In this document: piece by piece, positions 1 to 11,981 of the stretch
How positions within the stretch are numbered: the stretch's first letter is position 1
Layout: the number at the start of each line of letters is the position of its first letter
Program-made: the position numbers and the translations under genes
The notes under the pieces: generated by a model
The model's database searches: none
What the model was told of the DNA's origin: nothing
Seen by the model: the letters and a program-made list of their open reading frames with translations, nothing else
Assembly (NCBI GenBank): GCA_963800065.1
Contig: CAWCZO010000008.1
Span: 806,001 to 870,000, forward strand
Reading direction: 5' to 3'
Length of the DNA: 64,000 nt
From: CAWJFJ01 sp963800065
GTDB lineage: Bacteria > Actinomycetota > Acidimicrobiia > Acidimicrobiales > UBA8190

Positions 1-356
1 ACGACTCCTCCACCCGGCGGGGCAACAGCCGTGACCAGGGCGGTCGAGCGGCGGCCAACGGCCGGCCCCGGCGGATGTCCGGTCACACCGGTGTGCCCGG
101 GCGGGGAGCTCCGGTCCGTTCGGCACCGCGGCGGGGCCCGGGGAGCGGTGAGGCCGACGATCTCCTGGGTGAGCTGGCCGGGCTTCCGACGACCGAGCTC
201 GCCTCGCTCGTCCTGCGGCTCGAGGAGGAGATGAAGACGGCGGCGGTGGAGCTGCGTTACGAGGAGGCGGCCCTGCTGCGCGACGAGATCGCCGATCTCC
301 GTCTGGCCCTGGCCGAGGAGGCCGAAGGCACCCCCAACCCCGCCTTGATCCCGTGA
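1..356 (+). CDS. uvrB: UvrB C-terminal end (partial, runs off left edge)
   Basis: The frame is open from the first complete codon (base 3) to the TGA at 354-356, so this is the 3' end of a gene that starts outside the window. The last 45 or so residues form a UVR (UvrB/UvrC-interaction) helical hairpin, with the pattern LEEEMKTAAVELRYEEAALL followed by RDEIADLR, which is the standard C-terminus of the excinuclease helicase subunit UvrB. A Gly/Arg/Pro-rich linker precedes it, as in many high-GC UvrB proteins. uvrA follows 22 bp downstream on the same strand, which supports UvrB over UvrC; uvrC is separately present at 4720. The helicase motifs are not visible here, so the family call rests on the UVR motif and context. 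Confidence 0.8.
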   Translation, partial: DSSTRRGNSRDQGGRAAANGRPRRMSGHTGVPGRGAPVRSAPRRGPGSGEADDLLGELAGLPTTELASLVLRLEEEMKTAAVELRYEEAALLRDEIADLRLALAEEAEGTPNPALIP

Positions 357-378
357 CGACGCCGGTAACCTCGACGTA

Positions 379-3403
<3,025 letters not shown>

Positions 3404-3411
<8 letters not shown>

Positions 3412-4519
3412 TGGCCAGCATGCGCTCGAGGGCCACCCGGGCGTCGGCGGCGGTGTCGGCGTCCACCGTGATGCGGTTCACGACGACCCCGTCGACGAGG
3501 TTCTCGAGCACCCAGCAGAGATGGGCGGCGTCGATCCGGAACATGGTCGAGCACGGGCATACCAGGGGATCGAGAGAGACCACAGTCTTGTCGGGGTGCT
3601 CGTCGTCGAGGCGCTTGACGAGGTGAATCTCGGTCCCCACCCCGATCACCGATCCGGACGGGGCGGCGTCGACGGCCCGGATGATGGCGTCGGTGGATCC
3701 CACCTCGTCGGCCATCTCGACCACGTCGTGGGCGCACTCGGGGTGGATGAGGACGATCCCGCCGGGGTGACCGGCCCGGAAGGCGGTCACGTGCTGGGGG
3801 CGGAAGCGCTGATGGACCGAGCAGTGGCCCTTCCACAAGAGCAGGGTGGCCTCCTTCACGTCGGCCTCCTCCAGGCCCCCCCGCTCCAGGCGTGGATTCC
3901 AGACCCGCATGTCACCGTCGCCGTAGCCCAGCTGGAAACCGGTGTTGCGGCCCAGGTGCTGGTCGGGGAAGAAGAGGACCTTGTCGCCGCGCCCCCCGGC
4001 CCCGTCCGGCGGTGAGAGGGCCCACGAGAGGACGGCGCCGGCGTTCGACGACGTGCAGACGGCCCCCCCGTGGCGGCCCACGAAGGCCTTCAGGTCGGCC
4101 GAGGAGTTCATGTAGGTGACGGGCACGATCCTCTCCACGTCGGTCACCTCGGCCAGCGTCTCCCAGGCCTCCTCCACGGCGTCGAGGTCGGCCATGTCGG
4201 CCATCGAGCATCCGGCGTTCAGGTCGGGGAGCAGGACCTGCTGGTGGTCCCCGGTGAGGATGTCGGCCGACTCGGCCATGAAGTGGACGCCGCAGAAGAC
4301 CACGTAGTCGGCGTCGTGGCGCTCGGCGGCCAGACGTGACAGGCCGAAGGAATCGCCCCGGGCGTCGGCCCAGACCATGACCTCGTCGCGCTGGTAGTGG
4401 TGACCGAGGATCAGCAGGCGCCGGTCCAGGGTGGCCTTGGCCGCCCCGATCCGGTCGGACAGCTGGGCCGGTGACGCGTCGGAATAGCGCTCGGGAAGCG
4501 CATGCTGCAGACGGAGCAT
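3404..4519 (-). CDS. nadA: Quinolinate synthase NadA
   Basis: NadA is the [4Fe-4S] enzyme that condenses iminoaspartate with dihydroxyacetone phosphate to quinolinate in de novo NAD synthesis. The 371-residue form keeps the expected Cys motifs: FCGVHFMAES (Cys76), CTSSNA (Cys155) and a C-terminal CPCSTM, plus GHHYQRDEV near residue 39. The open frame extends upstream to 4642, but I chose the ATG at 4519 because a purine-rich GAAGGGGGG lies just upstream and the extra 41 residues do not resemble the family. nadB and nadC are not in the window, so NadA is not in its frequent nad operon here. The gene is convergent with uvrA (8-bp overlap) and divergent from uvrC. Confidence 0.95.
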
Positions 4520-4719
4520 GGTCGAACCCCCTTCGGGGAGCACTCCGATAACGGCCGGCGGGGACAGCCTGGTCGCCCATCCGCGGGTATGTCGGCCTCG
4601 GAGCGTTATGTACGCCGGGATACCAGGCCGGCGCTGGGCCACAGTTTATCGGGCCGGAGGGGTGGGCAGGGCCTGGACGGCGGTCACCGGGGGGGCGGCC
4701 GTTGCGGCACAGTGGGAGC

Positions 4720-6720
4720 GTGCGCGACCGGCCCCCCCCGAGCCAGATCCCCGACGGACCGGGGTCCTACCAATTCCGGGACGCCGACGGGCGCGTCCTC
4801 TACGTGGGCAAGGCGAAGTCCCTGCGCAGCCGCCTGTCCAACTACTTCGCCGATCCGGCCACCCTGCCCCCCCGGACGGCGCAGATGGTGGCGGCCGCCG
4901 ACCGTGTCGAGTGGATCCAGGTGGCCAACGAGGTCGAGGCCATCATGCTCGAGTACTCCCTCATCAAGGAGCACCGGCCCCGCTTCAACATCCGGCTGGT
5001 CGACGACAAGAGCTACCCGTGGTTGGCCGTCACCCTCCCCGACACGTGGCCCCGGGCCGCCGTGGTGCGGGGTCGTCGCCGTCCGGGGATCCGTTACTTC
5101 GGTCCCTACGCCCACGTGGGGGCGCTGCGCGACACCCTCGACCTGCTCCTGCGGACGTTCCCCGTCCGGTCGTGCTCGGACTCCAAGCTCGAGCGGCACA
5201 TCAAGCTGGGCAAGCCCTGTCTGATGTACCACATCGAGCGGTGCAGCGGTCCGTGCATCGGCGCCGTGGAGCGCCACGAGTACGACGGCCTGGTCGAGGA
5301 CGTGATGAGCTTCTTCGCCGGCGCCACCGAGGAGGTCGAGAGCCGCCTCACCCGCCAGCGCGACGAAGCGGCCGCCGTCCTCGACTTCGAGTGCGCGGCG
5401 CGACGACGCGATCAGCTGACCACTTTGCAGATGGCCGTCGAACGGCAACAGATCGTCACCGAACGGCCCGAGGATCTCGACGTCATCGGTATCCAGGACG
5501 AACCGCTCGAGGCGGCCGTCTGCGTGTTCCATGTCCGTCGGGGCCGCATGGTGGGGCGGCGGGCCTTCATCATCGACAAGGTGGAGGATCTGAGCCTGCC
5601 CCAGTTGGTGGGACGGGTCCTCGAGCAGCTCTACGGCGACGCCGAGCCACCGACGGCACCACCGGCCCGGCGCCGGCGGTCGCCGCCCGGGACCGACGGG
5701 AGCGGGTGGACGTCGGGGGCCGGCGAGGCCATGTGGGGAACCGACGGGTCGGCCGATCCCGGCGTTCCCCGCCAGGTCCTGGTACCGGAGCTCCCCGACG
5801 ACACCGAGGCCTACAGCGCCTTCCTGGCCAGTCGCCGCGGTGCCCCGGTGGCGTTGCGGGTCCCCCAGCGCGGCGGCAAGCGCAGCCTCATGGAGACGGT
5901 GGTCCGCAACGCCGGCGAAGAGCTGGTCCGCCACCGGCTGCGGCGCGCCTCGGACTACGACAGCCGGGTCAAGGCCCTGGAGGCGCTCCAGTCGGCGCTG
6001 GACCTGCCCGCCGCCCCGTTGCGGATCGAGTGCTACGACATGAGTCACATCCAGGGGACGGCCTACGTCGGGTCCATGGTCGTCCTGGAGGACGGCCTGC
6101 CCCGGCCCGCGCACTACCGCCGCTTCCGGGTCCGCGACGTTCCCGGCAACGACGACTACGCCGCCATGGAGGAGGTCCTGACCCGCCGGCTCACCGCCCT
6201 CCTGGAGGAACGTGACCGCAACGCCGACGGGACGTCCGGGCGCAAGCGCTTCGCCTACCCGCCCCAGCTGATCCTGCTCGACGGGGGAAAGGGACAGCTG
6301 GGGGTGGGTGTCCGGGTGCTCGAGCGCCTGGGACTGCGCCACGAGATCCCGGTGGCCGCCCTGGCCAAGTCCTTCGAGGAGGTCTTCGTCCCCGGCCGCC
6401 CCGATCCCGTGGTCATCCCCCGGGGATCCGAAGCCCTCTTCCTCCTCCAACGGGTGCGGGACGAGGCCCACCGCTTCGCCATCACCTACCACCGGCAGCT
6501 GCGGGGCAAGACCATGACGAGCAGTGCCCTCGAGGGTGTGGCCGGGCTCGGACCCGGACGTCGGACCCGGCTCCTGCGCCACTACGGCAGTCTGCGGGCC
6601 CTGCGGGCCGCCTCGCTCGACGATCTCCTGGCTCTGCCGTGGCTGCCCGACGCCGTGGCCGGCGCCGTCTTCGACCATCTCCACACGGTGGCCCCGGCCG
6701 GTCGAAGAGCGGCCCGGTGA
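4720..6720 (+). CDS. uvrC: Excinuclease ABC subunit UvrC
   Basis: UvrC makes both incisions in nucleotide excision repair. In order, the protein has an N-terminal GIY-YIG nuclease (GSYQFRD and VLYVGKAKSLRSRL within residues 14-50), a UVR domain (ECAARRRDQL), the UvrC-type RNase H-like C-terminal nuclease (CYDMSHIQGT, LILLDGGKGQL) and terminal helix-hairpin-helix motifs (GLGPGRRTRLL). A low-complexity Pro/Arg/Gly linker of about 45 residues separates the UVR and C-terminal nuclease parts. GTG at 4720 gives the shortest sensible N-terminus; an in-frame TTG at 4702 is an alternative. The usual downstream partner rapZ is 20 kb away, beyond an inserted glycan island. Confidence 0.95.
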   Translation: MRDRPPPSQIPDGPGSYQFRDADGRVLYVGKAKSLRSRLSNYFADPATLPPRTAQMVAAADRVEWIQVANEVEAIMLEYSLIKEHRPRFNIRLVDDKSYPWLAVTLPDTWPRAAVVRGRRRPGIRYFGPYAHVGALRDTLDLLLRTFPVRSCSDSKLERHIKLGKPCLMYHIERCSGPCIGAVERHEYDGLVEDVMSFFAGATEEVESRLTRQRDEAAAVLDFECAARRRDQLTTLQMAVERQQIVTERPEDLDVIGIQDEPLEAAVCVFHVRRGRMVGRRAFIIDKVEDLSLPQLVGRVLEQLYGDAEPPTAPPARRRRSPPGTDGSGWTSGAGEAMWGTDGSADPGVPRQVLVPELPDDTEAYSAFLASRRGAPVALRVPQRGGKRSLMETVVRNAGEELVRHRLRRASDYDSRVKALEALQSALDLPAAPLRIECYDMSHIQGTAYVGSMVVLEDGLPRPAHYRRFRVRDVPGNDDYAAMEEVLTRRLTALLEERDRNADGTSGRKRFAYPPQLILLDGGKGQLGVGVRVLERLGLRHEIPVAALAKSFEEVFVPGRPDPVVIPRGSEALFLLQRVRDEAHRFAITYHRQLRGKTMTSSALEGVAGLGPGRRTRLLRHYGSLRALRAASLDDLLALPWLPDAVAGAVFDHLHTVAPAGRRAAR

Positions 6721-6732
6721 CCCTCCGCCGGT

Positions 6733-8136
6733 TCAGGGGCCCACGGGGTCGGGGCGCCGGGCATGGCCTCCCCGCCGGGTGATGGGCCGGACGATCCGGG
6801 CCGTCAGCCGTCCGATACCCCCGGCGGTGAGCACCAGCGACGGCGCCGCCAGCACCACCAGACAGACCTCGAAGGGGGCGCGGAAGCGGACGAGACCGTA
6901 GAAGAGGGCGGCCGTCAGGGTCAGCACCCCGGCCGGGACGAGGAGGATCCACGGCCCCATGCGCCGGCGCCGCAGGATGACGATCCCGGCCAGGGCCGGA
7001 AGCAGAAGGGCGTAGTAGACCACCAGCCCCGCCAGTGACGCATCGCGGGGCCGCCCCTCGTTGACGTCGTAGTCGGCCATCTGGATCGGTTGGTAGAAGT
7101 CCCACAACCGTCCGATCCGGGCCGCCACCACCACGGGGAGTCGACCTTCGTGATGCCGGATGTAGGTGATCGCCGCCTTCTGATCGGCTTCGGACTGGAC
7201 CGACTCGTCGCCCTTGACCGACACCGATATGGCACACCCGAGAGCCCACGAACCCAGTGACGGTCCGTAGTAGGTGTTCTTGCAGTTGGCGCCGAGGAGA
7301 GCCAGTCCGTCACCGGTCGAGATGTAGGTGGGGTCCTTGAAGGTGGCCAGGTTCCGGCCCACCCACGGTGCCAGGACGAAGGCCGACGCCAGCAGGGCCA
7401 GGCCGAGGAGGCCGAACTTCCGCAGGAGCGACGCCGGCCGGGCGGCCAGGGCCGCCGGCACCAGGAGAAAGGGGACGAAAAGGATGAGCTCGGCCCGGAC
7501 GAGGGCCTCGGCGCCGCAGGCCACGCCGAGAAGGACGGCGCTCACCACCGTGGGGCGCCGCCGCAACCGGACGATGGCCAGCAGGATGAGAGCCATGCCC
7601 AACATGGCCGGCGTCTCCGACATCAGGATGCCGTTGGGGATCCACATGTTCGGATAGCCGGCCGCCAGCAGCGCGGCGGTGAGTCCCACCCACGGCCCGG
7701 CCATGGCCCGCCCCAGCAGACCGACGCACAGAACGACGGCGGTCCCCAGGATGGCCATCGTCATGCGTTGCGGTGTGGTCCCGGCGTTGAATCCGAACAA
7801 CCACGACGACGGAGCCAGCAGGAGAGAGGTGATCGGGGGATGCGCGGCGCTCTGGGCGGTGCCGAAGGCCACCCGGAAGAACTGGCCGATGGACAGGCCG
7901 AGGCCGGTGAAGCCGTACCACAGCGCGTCGTAGAGCTTGCTGTTCTCATGACGGGTGACGATGAGGATGTACGCCACGCGCACACCGGCGGCGCCGGCCA
8001 CGATGGCGCCCAGGGCCAGGCGGAAGCGCCAGGTCCGCATCGGACCTCCGACGGGCCGGAAGACGGTGGCCCGACGGCCGGCGCCGGACTCAGTGGTCTC
8101 CTCCGCCGTGTCGGGAATGTCGGCCGTGTCGATCAT
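6733..8136 (-). CDS. Multi-pass membrane glycosyltransferase, GT39/ArnT-like (GT-C fold)
   Basis: This 467-residue integral membrane protein has about ten hydrophobic segments and a soluble extracytoplasmic segment around residues 250-330. The sequence AAHPPITSLLLAP after the first large loop is typical of PMT/ArnT-like GT-C enzymes, which move sugars from polyprenyl-phosphate carriers outside the membrane. The open frame continues upstream, but ATG at 8136 overlaps the stop of the upstream membrane protein gene as TGATG, indicating translational coupling, and gives a short cytoplasmic N-terminus before the first membrane segment. Substrate and acceptor cannot be read from the sequence. It belongs to the surface-glycan island, transcribed leftwards, 12 bp past the convergent uvrC end. 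Confidence 0.75.
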   Translation of the reverse strand: MIDTADIPDTAEETTESGAGRRATVFRPVGGPMRTWRFRLALGAIVAGAAGVRVAYILIVTRHENSKLYDALWYGFTGLGLSIGQFFRVAFGTAQSAAHPPITSLLLAPSSWLFGFNAGTTPQRMTMAILGTAVVLCVGLLGRAMAGPWVGLTAALLAAGYPNMWIPNGILMSETPAMLGMALILLAIVRLRRRPTVVSAVLLGVACGAEALVRAELILFVPFLLVPAALAARPASLLRKFGLLGLALLASAFVLAPWVGRNLATFKDPTYISTGDGLALLGANCKNTYYGPSLGSWALGCAISVSVKGDESVQSEADQKAAITYIRHHEGRLPVVVAARIGRLWDFYQPIQMADYDVNEGRPRDASLAGLVVYYALLLPALAGIVILRRRRMGPWILLVPAGVLTLTAALFYGLVRFRAPFEVCLVVLAAPSLVLTAGGIGRLTARIVRPITRRGGHARRPDPVGP

Positions 8137-10103
8137 CAGGCCCCCACGCTGTCGGCGATGCAGCGGTTGATGTCCTGGGGCAGAGGGTGGTCGGCGGGAA
8201 CGGGACGTAGGGTGTGGGCCAGGGCCCGGCAGGACTGGAAGGTGGCGGCGGCCAGGGAGGCCGGGGCCGAAGGCGCCGGCGCGTGGCGCAGGTCCCACAC
8301 CCAGGCCCGGTGCGAGAGGACGGGGACGACGCCCGTCACCGCCGTGAAGAGGGCGGCCGCCTCCACCGGGGCGGCGCCGGTGTCGGTGACCACGATGTAG
8401 GACGAGTCCCACCGAAGCAGCGCCGACCGGAGGTTGCGGACCTCGGCCCCCGTCAGGGTGAACTGGGTGTTGGTCCACCCGTAGGCCAACGTCAGGGCGT
8501 CCAGCGTCAAGGTGGCGGAGCCCACCGGTCCGGTACCGATGACACCCTCACCGGGGCCGGGGACCTTGACGTACCCGCCGGCCAGACGGAATCGCATCGA
8601 GTCCTCCACCTGCCACACCATGGGTTGGGCTTCGAGCGCGGCCGACGAGGGGAACGGATAGGAGACGATCACCGAGCCGGGGGCAACCGTTTTGGCCGCC
8701 GTGCGGTACCAGGGCGGGAGCTTGACCTTGGACACGAGGAGCGGGGCCTGGTACGTGTCCCACTGCGGGACGAGCAGGAGAGCGGCCACGGCCACCAGCG
8801 GCACCAGGCGAATCCAGGCCGGGAGCCTCGCCCAGAACGACCATGAGGCGGCGGCGCCCAGGCCGATGGCGATGACCACGGCGGCGCCCAGGTCGGCCAG
8901 GGCGACGAAGTGGATGGCCTCGACGTTGTCGAGAAGCGGTTCGTTGGTCAACCATTGCCAGGGCAGCCACTTGTAGAACTCGGCGTGGGTGGGGCTGAAA
9001 TAGATGGCCGACCCCCAGGAGCAGACGGTGGCCACCACGGTGGCGAAGGCCATGACCCAGACGGCGCGGTGACGCCAGGCCACGACGACCGCCACGCCGG
9101 TGGCGATGATCACGCCCGGGCCGACGAATGCCACCGTCGTTCCCTGGCCGGCGCCGGCCGGGAAAGACGGCAGCTGCAGCGCGTACTGACCGGGGCTCCA
9201 CATGGAGTAGGTCAGGGCCACGAAGACGACCTGTTTGCCCGCCCAGATGGAGCCCTTGATGTGTTGCGGTCCGTCGAGCATGTACCACACCGGGACGGCC
9301 AGGACGAGGCCCGAGACCACCGCCGCCAGGGCAAAGGCGCGCAGGGCGAAGAATGCGGCCGTCCACGTCCGTCGGGGGGCCAGCACGGCGGCCAGGACGA
9401 TCCCGGCCACCGCCGTCAGGACGGTCAGGGTGAGGATCTCCTGGGAGATCATGAATTGGGCGCACACCAGGACACCGAGGGTCACGCCGCACCATGTCGC
9501 CGAGCGTTGTCGGCGGACGAAGATCTCGTGGAGAACGACGAGGATCAGCGGCGGGACGACGAGGAGGCCGACGCCGAGGTGGCCCTGGGCCACGTCCTGG
9601 ACGACGAAGGGTGAATATCCGAAGAGGAGACCCCCGACGACGCACGCCGGTTGCCAGTGCACGAAGCGACGGCAGGCCAACCAGCATCCCCATGCGCTCA
9701 GTCCCGGGGCCAGGGTCAGCGCCAAGGTGGTGGTGACGAAGGGTCCGAAGGCCCACGTGACGGGGGCGAGGACGAATCCGACCAGAGGAGAGCTGGCATT
9801 GGCCAGGAGGTTGACACCGTGCGGCGGCCACAACGAGCTCGTGGCGAAGATGTTCAACCCGTGACTCAGCGCGTAGGCGGGCCAGTTGATGAACCAGACC
9901 TCCTGGCCCGGATCGAGGCAATTGCAACGGACCGTCGTACCCGGGCCACCGCTCCAGGCGTGCCACCACAGGACCACGGCCGGGACGGTGAAGGCGGCGA
10001 TGACCCCGAGCTGGATGGCCACGGCCCGGACCACCGACGACAGACGGCTGGGCCGGGAATGGCGTCCGGCGCGACGGACCTCGGGATCGGAGGAGGCGTG
10101 CAC
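8136..10103 (-). CDS. Multi-pass membrane protein, GT-C-like; paralogue of the proteins at 11982 and 13922
   Basis: The 655-residue protein is strongly hydrophobic, with roughly eleven membrane segments followed by a C-terminal extracytoplasmic region of about 170 residues. The N-terminal part shares a clear signature with two genes further right: an acidic residue in the first external loop, then WPAYALSHG, a Pro-rich LWPPHGVNLL segment and LAPVTWAFGP. All three also end with two cysteines in the last 40 residues, which suggests an external disulfide. The organisation resembles GT-C glycosyltransferases, but I do not recognise a named family or substrate. The start is GTG at 10103. It is coupled to the next gene by a TGATG overlap. 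Confidence 0.7.
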   Translation of the reverse strand: MHASSDPEVRRAGRHSRPSRLSSVVRAVAIQLGVIAAFTVPAVVLWWHAWSGGPGTTVRCNCLDPGQEVWFINWPAYALSHGLNIFATSSLWPPHGVNLLANASSPLVGFVLAPVTWAFGPFVTTTLALTLAPGLSAWGCWLACRRFVHWQPACVVGGLLFGYSPFVVQDVAQGHLGVGLLVVPPLILVVLHEIFVRRQRSATWCGVTLGVLVCAQFMISQEILTLTVLTAVAGIVLAAVLAPRRTWTAAFFALRAFALAAVVSGLVLAVPVWYMLDGPQHIKGSIWAGKQVVFVALTYSMWSPGQYALQLPSFPAGAGQGTTVAFVGPGVIIATGVAVVVAWRHRAVWVMAFATVVATVCSWGSAIYFSPTHAEFYKWLPWQWLTNEPLLDNVEAIHFVALADLGAAVVIAIGLGAAASWSFWARLPAWIRLVPLVAVAALLLVPQWDTYQAPLLVSKVKLPPWYRTAAKTVAPGSVIVSYPFPSSAALEAQPMVWQVEDSMRFRLAGGYVKVPGPGEGVIGTGPVGSATLTLDALTLAYGWTNTQFTLTGAEVRNLRSALLRWDSSYIVVTDTGAAPVEAAALFTAVTGVVPVLSHRAWVWDLRHAPAPSAPASLAAATFQSCRALAHTLRPVPADHPLPQDINRCIADSVGA

Positions 10104-10290
10104 CGACCCGCGATCAGGTCCCGTGATGACCGACGTGGCCCCGTCCTCCTTCTCCGGCCGTCGACGCTATCCCACGTCGATCCCTGGCGGACCTTCGGTA
10201 TACTTCGTCCCCGCGCCGGATCAACGTATTCAGACGACGCCCCGGCATCGGAGATCCACGACGGAGAGTCCACCTGAAGATGAATCGCCG

Positions 10291-11079
10291 ATGCAAACGC
10301 TGATCCTCTGCGGGGGCAAGGGAACGCGGGCGTATCCGCAGAGTCTGGAGATGCCCAAGCCGCTGATGACGGTGGGGGACTCGCCCATCCTGCTCCACCT
10401 CATGGGCATCTTCGCCCGGCAGGGGTTCGACCACTTCGTCCTGGCCGGTGGGTACCGGATCGACATGTTGAGGAGTTTCGCCGAGAGCCTCACCGAGCCG
10501 TGGACGGTCGAGGTGATCGACACGGGCGAGAACACGGGGACCGCCGGCCGGATCATCGCGAGTGCCCCCGTCCTGGGGCCGACCTTCATGGCCACCTACG
10601 GCGACGGCCTCGGCTCCATCGACGTGGCCGCTCTGCTGCGCTTCCACCGGTCACACCCCGGGGCCGTCACCGTGACCGCCGTGCCGCTTCCCTCTCCCTA
10701 CGGGACCATCGAATGGGACGAGACGGGCCGGGTCCAACGGTTCGTGGAGAAGCCCCGGTTGTCCGACCATTGGATCAATGCCGGCTTCTTCGTCTTCGAC
10801 GACCGGGCCTTCGACCGCTGGGACGGTGACGACCTGGAGCGTGAAGTTCTCCCGGCCCTGGCCCGCGCCGGGGAGCTCTACGTCTATCAGCACTTCGGGT
10901 TCTGGCGTTCGATGGACACCTACAAGGACGCATTGGAGCTGAGCGCCCTCTGCGCGGAAGGAGAAGGCCCGTGGACGACCTTGGCGGCGCCCGAGTCCTC
11001 GTCACCGGGGCCACGGGCTTCATCGGATCGCATCTCTGCCGGCGGCTCCTGGACGACGGGGCCGAGGTCCACGCCCTGA
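10291..11079 (+). CDS. rfbF: Glucose-1-phosphate cytidylyltransferase-type nucleotidyltransferase
   Basis: This 262-residue enzyme would join CTP (or another NTP) to glucose-1-phosphate to make the activated sugar for deoxysugar synthesis. It has the nucleotidyltransferase signature CGGKGTRAYP and MPKPLM at the N-terminus. YGDGLGSIDV follows in mid-protein, then the RfbF-like run FVEKPRLSDHWINAGFFVF and GFWRSMDTYKD. The last two motifs favour the cytidylyltransferase branch over RmlA-type thymidylyltransferases. The ATG at 10291 immediately precedes MQTLILCGGKGT; the longer open frame to its left overlaps the divergent gene and is not plausible. Its final 109 bases overlap the next gene in another frame, so the two are probably co-translated. 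Confidence 0.85.
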   Translation: MQTLILCGGKGTRAYPQSLEMPKPLMTVGDSPILLHLMGIFARQGFDHFVLAGGYRIDMLRSFAESLTEPWTVEVIDTGENTGTAGRIIASAPVLGPTFMATYGDGLGSIDVAALLRFHRSHPGAVTVTAVPLPSPYGTIEWDETGRVQRFVEKPRLSDHWINAGFFVFDDRAFDRWDGDDLEREVLPALARAGELYVYQHFGFWRSMDTYKDALELSALCAEGEGPWTTLAAPESSSPGPRASSDRISAGGSWTTGPRSTP

Positions 11080-11945
11080 CGAGCACCGTCTCGTCGGTCT
11101 ATCCGGTCCGGTTGGTCGACATCCGTGACCGGATCACGCTGCACGGCGGCAACCTGAACGACAGCGGTGCCATGGACTCCGTGATCGGGAGGGCCGATCC
11201 TTCGGTTGTCTTCCATCTGGGTGCCTACACTCACGTGGGCAAGTCCTGGGAACGGGTGGACGAGTGCATCCAGACCAACATCCACGGGAGCGTGAACCTT
11301 CTCCAGGCCCTGGCCCGGAGCAACTACGAACGCTTCGTCTACACGAGCACCAGCGAGGTCTACGGCGATGTGGCCGTGCCCTTCCAGGAGGACGCCGTCG
11401 TCGACCCGCTCTCGCCCTATTCGGTGAGCAAGTACGCCGGCGAACGTTTCTGCCGGATGCTCCACCGGGGCCGGGGCTGGCCGATCGTGGTGGTGCGTCC
11501 GTTCAACGCCTACGGACCGGCCCAGAGCCCCGACCGGGTCATCCCCGAGATCATCGTGAAGGCGTTACGCGGCGAACGGCTGGCCATGACCGAAGGGCAC
11601 CAGACCCGGGAGTTCAACTACGTGGAGGATCTGGCCGACGGGTTCGTCCGGGCGGCCACGGTGCCCGGGATCGAGGGAGAGGTCTTCAACATCGGCGGCG
11701 GCGAGGAGATCTCCATGCGCCACCTGGCCACCACCATCCTGGCGCTCATGGGCGACCCCATCGTCGCCGAATTCGGGGCCCTTCCCGAACGACCCACCGA
11801 GATCCGGTCCATGCGGGCCGATGTGACGAGGGCCACGAAGGTGCTCGGGCTCCCACCGGCGCGACCGCTGCGTGACGGACTGGAGCAGACGATCGCGTGG
11901 TACCGCCGGGAGTTGGAGCGGTCGGGGTCGTTGTTCTCGGCGTGA
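10971..11945 (+). CDS. NAD(P)-dependent sugar-nucleotide epimerase/dehydratase (extended SDR)
   Basis: The 324-residue protein is an extended short-chain dehydrogenase acting on a nucleotide-activated sugar. The Rossmann glycine motif GATGFIGSHL is at residues 13-22, the catalytic Ser/Thr region is STSEVYG and the catalytic pair is YSVSK. Substrate-side motifs RPFNAYGP and the late EFNYVEDLADG are also present. Because it starts inside the cytidylyltransferase gene (GTG at 10971 after GGAG), it probably acts on that enzyme's product. A CDP-glucose 4,6-dehydratase role is possible, but many related epimerases and decarboxylases look the same at this level. It probably belongs to the same operon as the membrane proteins that follow at 11982. 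Confidence 0.85.
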   Translation: MDDLGGARVLVTGATGFIGSHLCRRLLDDGAEVHALTSTVSSVYPVRLVDIRDRITLHGGNLNDSGAMDSVIGRADPSVVFHLGAYTHVGKSWERVDECIQTNIHGSVNLLQALARSNYERFVYTSTSEVYGDVAVPFQEDAVVDPLSPYSVSKYAGERFCRMLHRGRGWPIVVVRPFNAYGPAQSPDRVIPEIIVKALRGERLAMTEGHQTREFNYVEDLADGFVRAATVPGIEGEVFNIGGGEEISMRHLATTILALMGDPIVAEFGALPERPTEIRSMRADVTRATKVLGLPPARPLRDGLEQTIAWYRRELERSGSLFSA

Positions 11946-11981
11946 GGTCGGGCAGCTCACGGCGATGACCGTCCCAGTCGG